A DNA stretch of 18,189 nucleotides from Desulfotomaculum sp. (GCA_003485325.1 DMZI01000069.1:1-18189), one strand, 5' to 3'. Shown: positions 1 through 7,530, numbered from the stretch's first letter. The notes: a model not told the origin generated them from the sequence alone. Numbers and translations: made by a program.

Positions 1-105
1 GTATTTATCGGCATTAAGTTCCTTGATCCGCTTGAAAAAATGTTTGCTCAAAATTGGTTTAAATAGTTGAATAAATGTGGATTTTGTGGTATCCTTGTCC
101 TGCAT
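1..105 (-). mobile_element. IS4-type transposase, N-terminal fragment (cut by window edge)
   Basis: On the minus strand an ATG at 103-105 is preceded by a good GGGAG ribosome binding site and opens 35 codons without a stop up to the left edge. The peptide starts MQDKDTTKSTF and continues through ...LFKPIL...FKRIKELNADKY. That is the look of the amino end of IS4-family transposases with the short 'FxxLlkpi...F...v.el.aDKY' lead-in domain. The catalytic DDE region would lie outside the window, so whether the element is intact cannot be judged. A TATAAT-like hexamer lies upstream on the minus strand near 150-155. I could not identify the terminal inverted repeat. Family call is from pattern memory only. 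Confidence 0.7.
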
Positions 106-403
106 TTTGATCTCCCTTATTTAGAGATTCAGGCAAGGACTACCCTGTATCTCTATTATAAGGGATATTTCTTTTAATTGCTACATATATCTTGTGTTAT
201 CAGGGCTATTTAGTATTTTGACAAACTGATATTTTATTTATGCAACGCTAGTGCTTTTTTATGGATTAATAGTCGCTACTTAAAAGGGCGGTTCTTTATT
301 TTGTGAATTCTTCATATGTTGAAGGAAGTTAGTAATATTTGTCGAAGTTACAATAGGGTAAGTGAGATTTTGAAAGACCAGCTAAAATAGCAGGAGTGCT
401 CAA
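106..403. other. Intergenic region between transposase fragment and agr-like operon
   Basis: About 300 AT-rich bases. A perfect -35 hexamer TTGACA lies at 218-223, but the best -10 (TATGCA, 239-244) is only 15 bases away, so it is a weak promoter call. A TACAAT hexamer (349-354) sits just downstream of a Spo0A-box sequence (338-346). A 24-codon ORF (316-390) has no ribosome binding site. The site that serves the first gene is AGGAG at 392-396, seven bases before the ATG. Confidence 0.5.
338..346 (+). promoter_or_regulatory. Spo0A box (0A box) upstream of agr-like operon
   Basis: TTTGTCGAA matches the known 0A-box consensus exactly. It lies 58 bases upstream of the first ORF and directly upstream of a -10-like TACAAT (349-354). 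Position next to an operon encoding a sporulation-type kinase makes binding plausible. A box this close to a -10 would more likely repress than activate; that is inference. The 9-mer is expected about 0.14 times by chance in the window on both strands. Confidence 0.45.
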
Positions 404-874
404 ATGAAATGCAATGACTTTTGGTTGTTTCTAATACCTGGTATTCCTGAAGTAGCCGGTGTAATTGCTTTAAGTCTGGCCCTTGGGGCAGTTCCCTTGC
501 GCTGGGGAAGGATAATTCCGGCGGGAGTAGTTTTGGCTATTTTATTTTATGTAATCAGAATTTCACCCGGAGTACCTTTATTTACTCATATGGTTGTAGG
601 ATTGTTAATTTTGGTACTCATTATTGCACATACCACAAAAGTTCCTCTAAGTAAGAGTTTTATTATCGTTTTTACCAGCATGGCCCTACTGGCCATCTTG
701 GAATATCTCATTACTGAGTTGTTTCTTTGGATATCAAGGTTGAGCATTGAGGCACTCTGCTCAAACAACCTGCTGTGGCTGTTTTCCGGCCTGTTCCAGG
801 CTTTTTTAATGATTCTTGCCGCAATAATAACTACAAAATACATAAAACCTGATCGGGAAGCGTGGAAGTTATGA
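404..874 (+). CDS. Five-TM membrane protein, first gene of agr-like operon
   Basis: Encodes 156 residues, mostly hydrophobic, with about five predicted membrane segments (roughly residues 8-31, 38-53, 58-76, 84-109 and 122-146) and short loops. There are no catalytic motifs and no signal peptidase site. The ATG is preceded by AGGAG with 7-base spacing. The stop overlaps the likely agrB start (ATGA, 871-874), so translation is probably coupled to the AgrB gene. I recall similar short membrane proteins next to agrB genes in Peptococcaceae, but no name or biochemical role. By position it could be a sensor or accessory subunit for the peptide signal, or a separated sensor module feeding the kinase downstream. 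These roles are inference. Confidence 0.7.
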   Translation: MKCNDFWLFLIPGIPEVAGVIALSLALGAVPLRWGRIIPAGVVLAILFYVIRISPGVPLFTHMVVGLLILVLIIAHTTKVPLSKSFIIVFTSMALLAILEYLITELFLWISRLSIEALCSNNLLWLFSGLFQAFLMILAAIITTKYIKPDREAWKL

Positions 875-1536
875 GCTACCTTCCATTCAGCAGTTACTGC
901 GCGGGTTACCTGGCTGCAAAAGCCGGGCTCCGGCCCGAGCAAAAGGACATTTTGGCATACGTTATTGAACTTATTATCCTTAATATAGCCAATATTCTTT
1001 TTACGCTTTTGCTGGCCTTTGTACTTGGCGTTTTTACGGGAACAGTAGTCTGCCTGATTACAATAGCAATCTTCAGACAGGTGGCGGGCGGGGCTCATTC
1101 GGACTCCGCCTGGCGGTGCGCTTTGATCTCGATTATTATTTTTCCCTTGCTTGCCCTTTTTGCCGCCTTTTTGTCACTGCATAATACTTCTTTTTATAAT
1201 AACGTAATAAGCTTTTTGGCAATATGCGTAGGATTTTTATCGGTTTTTTTAAAAGCTCCTGTTGACTCACCCAAAGCGCCGATAATATCACCGTTAAGAA
1301 GGAAAAGATTAAAAATACTTTCTGTTCTTGCAGCGGCAATACTTGCTGCGATAATTTTTTATTTGCATCTAAGTTCCTGGGTGAGAGCTGCCGAAATTCA
1401 ACTTTGTCTGTCTTTAAGCATTTTATGGATTTCCTTTATTCTTAGTAAACCGGGGCACATCTTTTTTTCTTGCGTTGACAGTATAAAATTTTTAAAAAAA
1501 GATTTGTGTAAAAAGATAATGCCGGGAGAAAATTAG
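871..1536 (+). CDS. agrB: AgrB-type accessory gene regulator, peptide-processing membrane protease
   Basis: AgrB proteins are membrane cysteine endopeptidases that cleave an AgrD pro-peptide and cyclise the autoinducer. The signature region is visible: RQVAGGAHSDSAWRC, with the catalytic His and Cys seven residues apart, as in Staphylococcus AgrB (H77/C84). Hydrophobic segments before and after this loop fit the 4-6 TM topology, and 221 residues is a normal length. A GTG at 862 is in frame, but the ATG at 871 is preferred: GGGAAG lies ten bases upstream of it and it forms an ATGA overlap with the preceding stop. The next gene begins two bases after the stop. No agrD-like short ORF (Cys-containing core with an acidic, proline-bearing tail) is visible between agrB and the kinase or upstream, so the substrate peptide is unknown. 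Confidence 0.88.
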   Translation: MSYLPFSSYCAGYLAAKAGLRPEQKDILAYVIELIILNIANILFTLLLAFVLGVFTGTVVCLITIAIFRQVAGGAHSDSAWRCALISIIIFPLLALFAAFLSLHNTSFYNNVISFLAICVGFLSVFLKAPVDSPKAPIISPLRRKRLKILSVLAAAILAAIIFYLHLSSWVRAAEIQLCLSLSILWISFILSKPGHIFFSCVDSIKFLKKDLCKKIMPGEN

Positions 1537-1537
1537 G

Positions 1538-3661
1538 ATGGGTTTCGACGAGGAAAAAACAAAAGAATTGCGCGAGTACATAAGCGCCACGCATATGTTT
1601 TCACTGCTGATTCTGATTTGTTTTTTTATCCTGAATCGCAATTTTATTCCCAAAGAAATTTACCCGGCCTCAAATATACGGTATTTTATCTTAATCACTC
1701 TTTTAATCCTTGGCGCAGTCTTGTTATATGTTAAAAACGCATCCCTCCCGCTGCGGAATAAGTCATTTTCCTGGATTGATCTCGTCTATGTTACCTTTCC
1801 TTTGATAATGTCTATATTTACTTTATTTGCTGGTGGAAATAACGTTTCATACGGGTGGATAATCTTTTTTTTGCCTATTTTAGTTACCGCCTCGGTTTTA
1901 GGCAAGATAGCCGGCATAGTTATGGCCTTCATCTGTGCTGTTATACTTATGGTACACCAGATTTTATTCCCTTTTATCAATCATTCCCTGCATGTTAACA
2001 GGCTGGAGCCCGTGCTTATTATAATCAGCGTTATGTTTGTTGTCGGTTGGTTTATCGGGGGGCTTTCCGACCTGGAAGCCCAGCAGCAAAAGCGGCTGAA
2101 GTACCGGCTTCAGCTGGAGGAAATAATCGCTAACATATCGACAAAATTTATCAGCCTTACTTCAGAAGAGATAAGCCTGGGTATAAACAACGCTTTAAAA
2201 ACCATGGGGGACTTTAGCGGGGCGGACAGGGTTTATATTATTTGCCTCCCGGAAAGCGGATCAAATGAGTACACTTTTTATAGCTGGCTTGCTGAAGGGT
2301 GTGAAAATAAAGCTTTAAACCAGAATCTGTCTAAAGAGAAGCACACCTGGTGGTGGGGTAAGCTGAGCAACTTTGAGAGCATCCATGTTTCTGATGTCAG
2401 GGACCTGCCTTCCGAAGCAAACGCTGAAAAAGAGTTTTTTTTGTTTCTGGGAGTTCAATCGGTTATTGCGGCGCCTTTAATTTATGGGAATAAACTGGTC
2501 GGTTTTATAGGAGCGGAAACTAAAAAACCGGGGAAGAAATGGACTGGCGAAATTGTCATGCTTCTTAAAGTGGCCGGCGATATTTTAGTCAGCGCTATTG
2601 AAAGAAACAAATCCGAAGAAGCGCTTCGCCTGTCGGAAGAATGTTTTTCAAAAGTTTTTAGGGCAAATCCTGTTTCAATGTCCTTAATTGCCCTGGCAGA
2701 TGAAAAGATTATTGATACAAATGAAGTTTTTATAGAGAACTGCGGTTATAGCAGAGAAGAAGTTATCGGTCATTCCTTTTTAGATATTAATTTGATTAAT
2801 TCCATTGATTATTCCCGGATCATCGAAAGGATAAAGGAACATGGCCATATCTATAACTATGAACTTGAATACTGCAAAAAATCGGGAGAAACCGGGACGG
2901 GTTTATATTCAGGGGTTCTGATTAACCTTCGCGGCCAGCCCTGTCTGTTAACGCTGGTTAACGATATTACTGTTTTGCGAAAATTTGAAAAAGAAATGCT
3001 GCGTTTGGAAAGCTTAAACTTGATTGGTCAAATGGCTGGGGGAATTGCTCACGAGATAAGGAATCCTATGACAACTGTACGGGGGTACCTGCAATACCTG
3101 GGTGATAAAAAGGAGTGCATGTCCTTTAAGGATGTTTTTGATCTTATGATTGACGAGCTTGACAGGGCTAACTCTATAGTTACAGATTATCTCTCATTGT
3201 CGAAACATAAGGCAATAGAGTTAAAAATTCAGAATTTGAACGACATAATCAAGGCTGCTTATCCTTTAATTCAGGCAGATGTTAAAAAGGCTGGAGTTAA
3301 ACTGGTTGTTGAAACTGAAAAGATTCCCGATCTGCCCTTGGACGAGAAGGAGATACGTCAGCTCATCTTTAATCTTGTCCGCAACAGCATTGAAGCAATG
3401 ACCAACGGGGGAGTCTTGACGATCAGGACATATTTGGATGACAAAGACATAGTTATGGCAGTTCAGGACCAAGGCGCCGGAATCGATTCTGAGCTTATTG
3501 AAAAAATAGGCACACCTTTTTTTACAACCAAGGAAAACGGCACCGGATTGGGTTTGGCGGTCTGCTATAGCATAGCTGACAGGCATAATGCGGTTATAAA
3601 AGTCAAAAGCGGTTCAAACGGGACAACTTTTTTAACAAAATTTGGGCGGGGCTTGATCTGA
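1538..3661 (+). CDS. Membrane sensor histidine kinase (TM-GAF-PAS-HisKA-HATPase), sporulation/phosphorelay type
   Basis: A 707-residue kinase. About six membrane helices occupy residues 18-180. A GAF domain follows (about 200-350), then a PAS domain (about 368-484), a dimerisation/phosphoacceptor domain with H505 in GGIAHEIRNPMTTVRGYLQY, and a catalytic ATPase domain with N616 in FNLVRNSIEAM, DQGAGID and GTGLGLAV. The H-box region and the following DELDRANSIVTDYLSL stretch resemble Bacillus KinA-E-type kinases that feed the Spo0F/Spo0A phosphorelay. It is unlike classical AgrC, which is an HPK10 kinase without GAF or PAS. It starts two bases after agrB with GGGAG nine bases upstream, so it is the third gene of the operon. 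No response regulator follows, as expected for an orphan phosphorelay kinase. The signal sensed is not deducible. Confidence 0.9.
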   Translation: MGFDEEKTKELREYISATHMFSLLILICFFILNRNFIPKEIYPASNIRYFILITLLILGAVLLYVKNASLPLRNKSFSWIDLVYVTFPLIMSIFTLFAGGNNVSYGWIIFFLPILVTASVLGKIAGIVMAFICAVILMVHQILFPFINHSLHVNRLEPVLIIISVMFVVGWFIGGLSDLEAQQQKRLKYRLQLEEIIANISTKFISLTSEEISLGINNALKTMGDFSGADRVYIICLPESGSNEYTFYSWLAEGCENKALNQNLSKEKHTWWWGKLSNFESIHVSDVRDLPSEANAEKEFFLFLGVQSVIAAPLIYGNKLVGFIGAETKKPGKKWTGEIVMLLKVAGDILVSAIERNKSEEALRLSEECFSKVFRANPVSMSLIALADEKIIDTNEVFIENCGYSREEVIGHSFLDINLINSIDYSRIIERIKEHGHIYNYELEYCKKSGETGTGLYSGVLINLRGQPCLLTLVNDITVLRKFEKEMLRLESLNLIGQMAGGIAHEIRNPMTTVRGYLQYLGDKKECMSFKDVFDLMIDELDRANSIVTDYLSLSKHKAIELKIQNLNDIIKAAYPLIQADVKKAGVKLVVETEKIPDLPLDEKEIRQLIFNLVRNSIEAMTNGGVLTIRTYLDDKDIVMAVQDQGAGIDSELIEKIGTPFFTTKENGTGLGLAVCYSIADRHNAVIKVKSGSNGTTFLTKFGRGLI

Positions 3662-3704
3662 ATTTTATAACTGCTTCATGTTAAATGCAAAATTCATACT
3701 AGTT

Positions 3705-3712
3705 TTCGACAA
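3705..3712 (-). promoter_or_regulatory. Spo0A-box-like sequence, left of DnaA cluster
   Basis: The minus strand reads TTGTCGAA, matching the 0A-box core TGTCGAA; the full 9-mer has one mismatch (A for the first T). It lies 44 bases after the kinase stop. The 7-base core alone would occur about twice in 18 kb by chance, so significance rests on context. Confidence 0.35.
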
Positions 3713-3794
3713 TTTATCATTAAGAAAAATACCATTTATGACATTTTATTCAAGGAACAATTTTTGTTAACAAAAAAAAGCCTTCCTTTAGAGG

Positions 3795-3838
3795 TTATCA
3801 ACAGACTTATCCACATTGTCCACAGATTTTAATTCACA
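3795..3838 (+). promoter_or_regulatory. Cluster of DnaA-box sequences
   Basis: TTATCCACA (3807-3815) is a perfect DnaA box (consensus TTATNCACA). It is immediately abutted by TTGTCCACA (3816-3824, one mismatch) and preceded by TTATCAACA (3795-3803, one mismatch). A weaker TAATTCACA is at 3830-3838. All are in the same orientation, the tight array seen at oriC or DnaA-controlled promoters, next to an AT-rich tract (3705-3780). No dnaA, dnaN, rep or par gene is in the window. A DnaA-titration site or DnaA-regulated promoter is therefore more likely than the main origin. Function is inference; the sequence matches are direct. Confidence 0.6.
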
Positions 3839-3860
3839 GATGACATTTTAACAGGTTTTT

Positions 3861-3869
3861 TTCGACATC
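3861..3869 (-). promoter_or_regulatory. Spo0A-box-like sequence, right of DnaA cluster
   Basis: The minus strand reads GATGTCGAA, an exact match to the 0A core TGTCGAA. It is 22 bases from the last DnaA-like box. In Bacillus subtilis, Spo0A binds 0A boxes intermixed with DnaA boxes at oriC. The arrangement here is similar in style but unproven. Confidence 0.35.
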
Positions 3870-3955
3870 TTGGTGCTCTAGGCCTCAGGTAATCTACCAA
3901 ATTATGGCATTAATGTAATACTTAACAAGTAAAAACCTGCTCTAAATGTCAAGCT

Positions 3956-3985
3956 TTGTTCTGGTTTAGAACATAATAATATGAT
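3956..3985 (+). promoter_or_regulatory. Probable promoter with inverted-repeat operator for the MFS gene
   Basis: A weak -35 TTGTTC (3956-3961) and a good -10 TATGAT (3980-3985) are 18 bases apart. Overlapping the -35 and filling the spacer is an inverted repeat, TGTTCT-5-AGAACA (3957-3962 and 3968-3973). A dimeric repressor bound there would block RNA polymerase, a common layout for efflux-pump genes. The regulator is not encoded nearby. It is not a LexA box, because the half-sites point the wrong way. Confidence 0.4.
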
Positions 3986-4031
3986 AATATTTGCTGGACG
4001 ATAATGTTTTTAAAAGCAGGAAGGTAACAAT

Positions 4032-5156
4032 TTGAGACATGCTTTTACCGTATCTTTAAAAGAAAACTCCCAGGAGTTAATTATTAATTTAATAAATTTT
4101 TTACTTTATTTTTCTATCGAGCTTTCCATTATATTCCTTCCCTTGCTGGGTGTTCAATTAGGAGCGTCTGATTTTCAAGTAGGTTTAATAGGTACATGCT
4201 ACGGCGCTGCTTTCATGCTTTCCTCGCTTTTTTTTGGCTGGCGTTCGGACACACTGGGCCGTTTACCCTTAATTCGTTTTGGAGTCTTAATAGCCAGCCT
4301 GGCTTTTATACTCCAGCTTTTAGCCAGCAATGTAATACTTCTGATGCTTGCCAGGTCATTCGTGGGTTTTGCCATGGGTATTGTAGCAGCGGCGCTGGTT
4401 GCTTTTGCTTATGAATCCGTAAGCTGCCTTGGTAAATTCAGTTCATACGGCGCTCTGGGATGGATAGCCGGAGCAATGACTGCCGGTATTGTAAAGGATT
4501 TCAACAATTTATTCTTATTAAGCGGTGTTTTGTGTATGGTGGCTTTTCTGGCATCTTTATGGCTCAAAGAAGAACTTGGACAAAGGAAAAAAGCGCCGGA
4601 TTTTTTCGGGATCATTCGGCGCAATTTCCGTGTTTACCTGGCTATTTTCCTGCGACATCTGGGCGCAACGGCAGTATGGCTGATTATGCCCCTTTACCTT
4701 GTTTCTTTAGGGGCTGACAGGTACTGGATAGGATTGCTCTGGAGCGTTAATTTCGGCGCTCAGTTTATCGCAATGCGTTTTGTGGAAAGATTCAATGAAA
4801 ATAAAGTTTTTGCCCTGGGGCAGATCCTTTCGATCCTGGTTTTTCTGGCCTATGGTTTCACTAATAATTACCAGTACCTGATTGTAGTTCAGGTAGCTCT
4901 GGGTATTTCCTGGTCCTGTATATACGTTGGCGCCTTGCTGATCGTGCTTGGCAGCGGTGAGGATAAAGGTACGGCCAGCGGTATTTTCCAGTCCACGATT
5001 AACCTTTGCAACGCCCTGGGTCCTTTTATTGGTGGAATAGTCGCTCAGGGTATCGGTTACAAAGGGGTCATGTTTTTTGCAGCCTTTATAACTGTGGTCA
5101 GTTTTCTGACTGTTCTTCCGAAACCGGACAAGACTTCAAATGAAACAATTTCCTGA
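4032..5156 (+). CDS. Major facilitator superfamily transporter
   Basis: Encodes 374 residues with 11-12 hydrophobic segments. MFS motif A is present in the loop after TM2: GWRSDTLGRLPLIRFG (G-x-x-x-D-x-x-G-R). The start is TTG: a strong AGGAAGG (4018-4024) sits seven bases before it, and no ATG gives a better fit. The protein belongs to the drug/metabolite-efflux-like (DHA1-style) or sugar-exporter side of the superfamily; substrate cannot be assigned from sequence. The gene is monocistronic. Its own promoter with a possible operator lies upstream, and a rho-independent terminator begins 25 bases after the stop. Confidence 0.88.
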   Translation: MRHAFTVSLKENSQELIINLINFLLYFSIELSIIFLPLLGVQLGASDFQVGLIGTCYGAAFMLSSLFFGWRSDTLGRLPLIRFGVLIASLAFILQLLASNVILLMLARSFVGFAMGIVAAALVAFAYESVSCLGKFSSYGALGWIAGAMTAGIVKDFNNLFLLSGVLCMVAFLASLWLKEELGQRKKAPDFFGIIRRNFRVYLAIFLRHLGATAVWLIMPLYLVSLGADRYWIGLLWSVNFGAQFIAMRFVERFNENKVFALGQILSILVFLAYGFTNNYQYLIVVQVALGISWSCIYVGALLIVLGSGEDKGTASGIFQSTINLCNALGPFIGGIVAQGIGYKGVMFFAAFITVVSFLTVLPKPDKTSNETIS

Positions 5157-5180
5157 TAGTTTTGATAGTGAAGCAGAAGA

Positions 5181-5216
5181 TAAACCATGGAGATCTATTC
5201 TCTATGGTTTATTTTT
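5181..5216 (+). terminator. Rho-independent terminator after MFS gene
   Basis: A 13-bp stem (TAAACCATGGAGA, 5181-5193, with TCTCTATGGTTTA, 5199-5211; one G-T wobble), 5-base loop TCTAT, then TTTTT. A second, weaker hairpin GGAGA...TCTCC followed by TTTT lies at 5227-5254. Confidence 0.75.
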
Positions 5217-5421
5217 ACTATGTTCCGGAGAGGGTTTCCCCCCATTCTCCTTTTGATGGAATTCGCCGGTTGTAAGATACGGATTTTATCTGATTGGAAA
5301 CCTTAAATAAATGGCAGGAATTACAAACGCTCTGGTGAAACTTTTAATATAATAAAAATGAGTTTAACCGGTCATGCGCAAGGTTTTTCTTGACGTAAAA
5401 TTGAAAAGGTGTTGTTATTTA
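5217..5421 (+). promoter_or_regulatory. Leader/promoter region of murT-gatD
   Basis: A perfect -10 hexamer TATAAT occurs at 5348-5353. The nearest -35-like TTACAA (5321-5326) is 21 bases away, so the -35 is weak. A TTGACG at 5390-5395 is too close to the murT start to serve it. Nothing else recognisable. Confidence 0.3.
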
Positions 5422-6786
5422 ATGTTAAGAATTTCAGCAGCCATAATTATGGCCAAAACAGCCAATTGGTTAAGCCGTTTGTTTCGAAAAGGGAAAGGTT
5501 CTTCGCTGCCGGGAGTGGTAGCCCTAAGAATATGTCCGGAAATTTTAGAAAAGCTGGCCGGCCAGACAAAATTGGGGACAATTATGGTTAGCGGTACGAA
5601 CGGCAAAACAACGACCAATAACATGCTGGCGGGCATACTGTCAAGTTCCGGTTACCGGGTGGTCGTAAACAGTATAGGGGCAAATCTGATCGGCGGTGTG
5701 ACTGCAGCCTTTATTGAAAAAGCTACCCTTGGCGGAAAAGTTGACTGCGATTATGCCTGCCTGGAAGTTGATGAGGCGTTCTTTCCGGTAATAAGTAAAA
5801 AAATAAAACCCGGAATTGTAATCGTGACGAATTTTTTCAGGGATCAACTTGACCGGTATGGTGAACTGGATAAAACAATTAAATTCGTAGAAGATGCCTT
5901 AAAAATGATCCCTGAGCCAAAACTTGTTCTCAATGCCGATGATCCCCTTGTTGCAAAAATCCAGATTAACTCCGGGCTGCCCGCTTTTTTTTATGGTTTG
6001 GGGGAGAATACCGGCCTGTCAGAAAAGGGGGGTTTTCGCGTCCGGGAAGCAAGGTTTTGCCCCCTTTGCGGCGAAAGGCTGTCTTATTCCTATTACCATT
6101 ATGGCCAACTGGGTAATTTTCAGTGTAATAAGTGCGGCTTTCACAGGCCCTCCGGGAAGGTTGAAGCTTGTGAAGCCGCTGCCTCCGACGGCAATTTCTC
6201 CTTTATTATCCATTACCCCGGGGGCAGTGTCCCTGTTAATTTGCCTCTGGGCGGGCTTTATAATATCTACAACGCGCTGGCGGCCTTTTCCGCCGGTTTC
6301 CTTTTAGAAAGAGATCCGCTAAAGATGAGTGTGTATCTGAAAAGTTACAGGCCGGCTACCGGAAGAATGGAAGAATTCAACTGCCCTGACAAAAAGGTTG
6401 TCCTCAACCTGGTTAAAAACCCAACCGGTTTTGGCGAGGGCTTGACGTACCTGCTTTCCTCCGCAGGGCCGCTGGATGTTTTAATTGCCATAAATGATCA
6501 GGCGGCAGACGGACGGGACATTTCCTGGCTATGGGATGTTGATTTTGAAATGTTGGAACAGATACATGGGAGAATTAATATTTTCGTCTGTACAGGCCTG
6601 CGAGCTCAGGAGATGGGTGTGCGCTTGAAATATGCCGGTGTGCCGGCTGAAAAAATAATTGTCGAACCGGGCTACAGCAATGCAGTCAGGCGCATCATGG
6701 CTGGCGCCGCGCAGCATACATATCTTCTGGCAACCTATACTGCCCTGTGGCCGGTTGAAAAAGAGCTGAGAAAGTATGTCACGTGA
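5422..6786 (+). CDS. murT: MurT, lipid II isoglutaminyl synthase (glutamine-hydrolysing) Mur-ligase subunit
   Basis: MurT and GatD together amidate the alpha-carboxyl of D-Glu in the peptidoglycan stem of lipid II at the inner membrane face. MurT is the ATP-using Mur-ligase-like subunit. Visible features in a 454-residue protein: P-loop GTNGKTTT at 58-65; a central-domain Cys4 zinc ribbon (C213, C216, C235, C238), typical of MurT; and the C-terminal NDQAADGRDISWLWD stretch (from about residue 358), where the family supplies an Asp to the GatD active site. The ATG at 5374 gives 16 extra residues but has no ribosome binding site. The start at 5422 follows AAAAGG with about 11-base spacing and gives the usual MurT amino end (SLPG motif near residue 31). 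gatD follows nine bases later, so the two are co-translated. Confidence 0.93.
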   Translation: MLRISAAIIMAKTANWLSRLFRKGKGSSLPGVVALRICPEILEKLAGQTKLGTIMVSGTNGKTTTNNMLAGILSSSGYRVVVNSIGANLIGGVTAAFIEKATLGGKVDCDYACLEVDEAFFPVISKKIKPGIVIVTNFFRDQLDRYGELDKTIKFVEDALKMIPEPKLVLNADDPLVAKIQINSGLPAFFYGLGENTGLSEKGGFRVREARFCPLCGERLSYSYYHYGQLGNFQCNKCGFHRPSGKVEACEAAASDGNFSFIIHYPGGSVPVNLPLGGLYNIYNALAAFSAGFLLERDPLKMSVYLKSYRPATGRMEEFNCPDKKVVLNLVKNPTGFGEGLTYLLSSAGPLDVLIAINDQAADGRDISWLWDVDFEMLEQIHGRINIFVCTGLRAQEMGVRLKYAGVPAEKIIVEPGYSNAVRRIMAGAAQHTYLLATYTALWPVEKELRKYVT

Positions 6787-6795
6787 GGGGAAGAA

Positions 6796-7530
6796 ATGAC
6801 CGGAATGATTCAAGTTTGTTACCTTTATCCGGATTTGCTTAATTTATACGGTGACCGGGGCAATGTACTGGCTTTTACTGCCCGCTGCCGCTGGCGTGAT
6901 TTGCCTGTCTTTATACATCAGATCCGTCCCGGGGAAAATGTTGATTTCAAAGAGATGGATTTTCTTTTTTTAGGCGGAGGGTCCGACCGTGAACAGGGCC
7001 TGATGGCTGAAGATCTCAAGAGCAGGACCGGGGAACTCGGTGATGCTATTGAGGAAGGACTGGTTGTGCTGGCGATCTGCGGGGGTTATCAACTGCTGGG
7101 GAACTATTATCTGACCGGCGACGGAAAGGTGATCCCCGGGCTTGGTTTAATGAACTTTTATACCCAGGCGGGCGAAAAAAGAATGATCGGTAATGTTGCC
7201 GTAGAAATAGACCTTGATGGAAAAAAATATAAACTGGCGGGTTTTGAAAACCATGCCGGGAAGACTTACCTGAATAATGTTGCGCCCTTGGGACGGGTGC
7301 TGTCCGGGTATGGAAATAACGGTGAGGACGGCTTAGAGGGCGCCCGTTATAAGAATGTTTTTTGCTCTTACCTCCACGGACCTTTGCTTCCCAAAAACCC
7401 GGAACTGACCGATTATCTAATCAGCGCGGCCTTAAAAAGGCGCGGCCTTCCTCATTTGCTTGAGCCTCTTGACGACAGTCTTGAAGCATTCGCCAAAGAG
7501 GCTATCCTGCGGCGCATGCGTGTTAACTAA
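6796..7530 (+). CDS. gatD: GatD, lipid II isoglutaminyl synthase glutaminase subunit
   Basis: A CobB/CobQ-type class I glutamine amidotransferase that hydrolyses glutamine and channels ammonia to MurT. The nucleophile is C95 in LAICGGYQLLG (C94 in Staphylococcus GatD). The catalytic His is H194 in CSYLHGPLLPKNPELTDYLI, with FENHAGKTYL between them. 244 residues is the normal length. The ATG is preceded by GAGGGGA with good spacing, nine bases after the murT stop. It forms the expected two-gene operon. An imperfect AT-rich hairpin follows at 7561-7613. Confidence 0.93.
   Translation: MTGMIQVCYLYPDLLNLYGDRGNVLAFTARCRWRDLPVFIHQIRPGENVDFKEMDFLFLGGGSDREQGLMAEDLKSRTGELGDAIEEGLVVLAICGGYQLLGNYYLTGDGKVIPGLGLMNFYTQAGEKRMIGNVAVEIDLDGKKYKLAGFENHAGKTYLNNVAPLGRVLSGYGNNGEDGLEGARYKNVFCSYLHGPLLPKNPELTDYLISAALKRRGLPHLLEPLDDSLEAFAKEAILRRMRVN

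Larger units (their letters stand above)
3662..4031. other. Regulatory-looking spacer: DnaA-box cluster, two 0A boxes, MFS promoter
   Basis: 370 bases without a gene. In order: an 0A-box sequence (3705-3712), an AT-rich tract, a perfect 16-base palindrome TTTTTGTTAACAAAAA (3761-3776), three to four DnaA-box-like sequences (3795-3838), a second 0A-box sequence (3861-3869), and the promoter with an inverted repeat for the MFS gene (3956-3985). No convincing terminator closes the kinase operon. Confidence 0.6.

Noticed and set aside
316..390. 24-codon ORF with an internal Cys and charged tail upstream of agrB operon, considered as agrD
   Set aside because: No ribosome binding site, too short, no amphipathic leader and no proline-bearing acidic tail; it does not look like known AgrD.
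586..1098. 170-codon minus-strand ORF across the membrane protein and agrB
   Set aside because: Antisense shadow; the plus-strand frames have ribosome binding sites and family motifs, this one has neither.
3795..3838. Calling the DnaA-box cluster the chromosomal origin
   Set aside because: No dnaA, dnaN, rpmH or gyr genes in the window and only three to four boxes; kept as a DnaA-box cluster of unknown role.
3957..3973. LexA/DinR operator in the MFS promoter
   Set aside because: The Bacillus-type LexA box has GAAC first and GTTC second; here the half-sites are in the opposite order.
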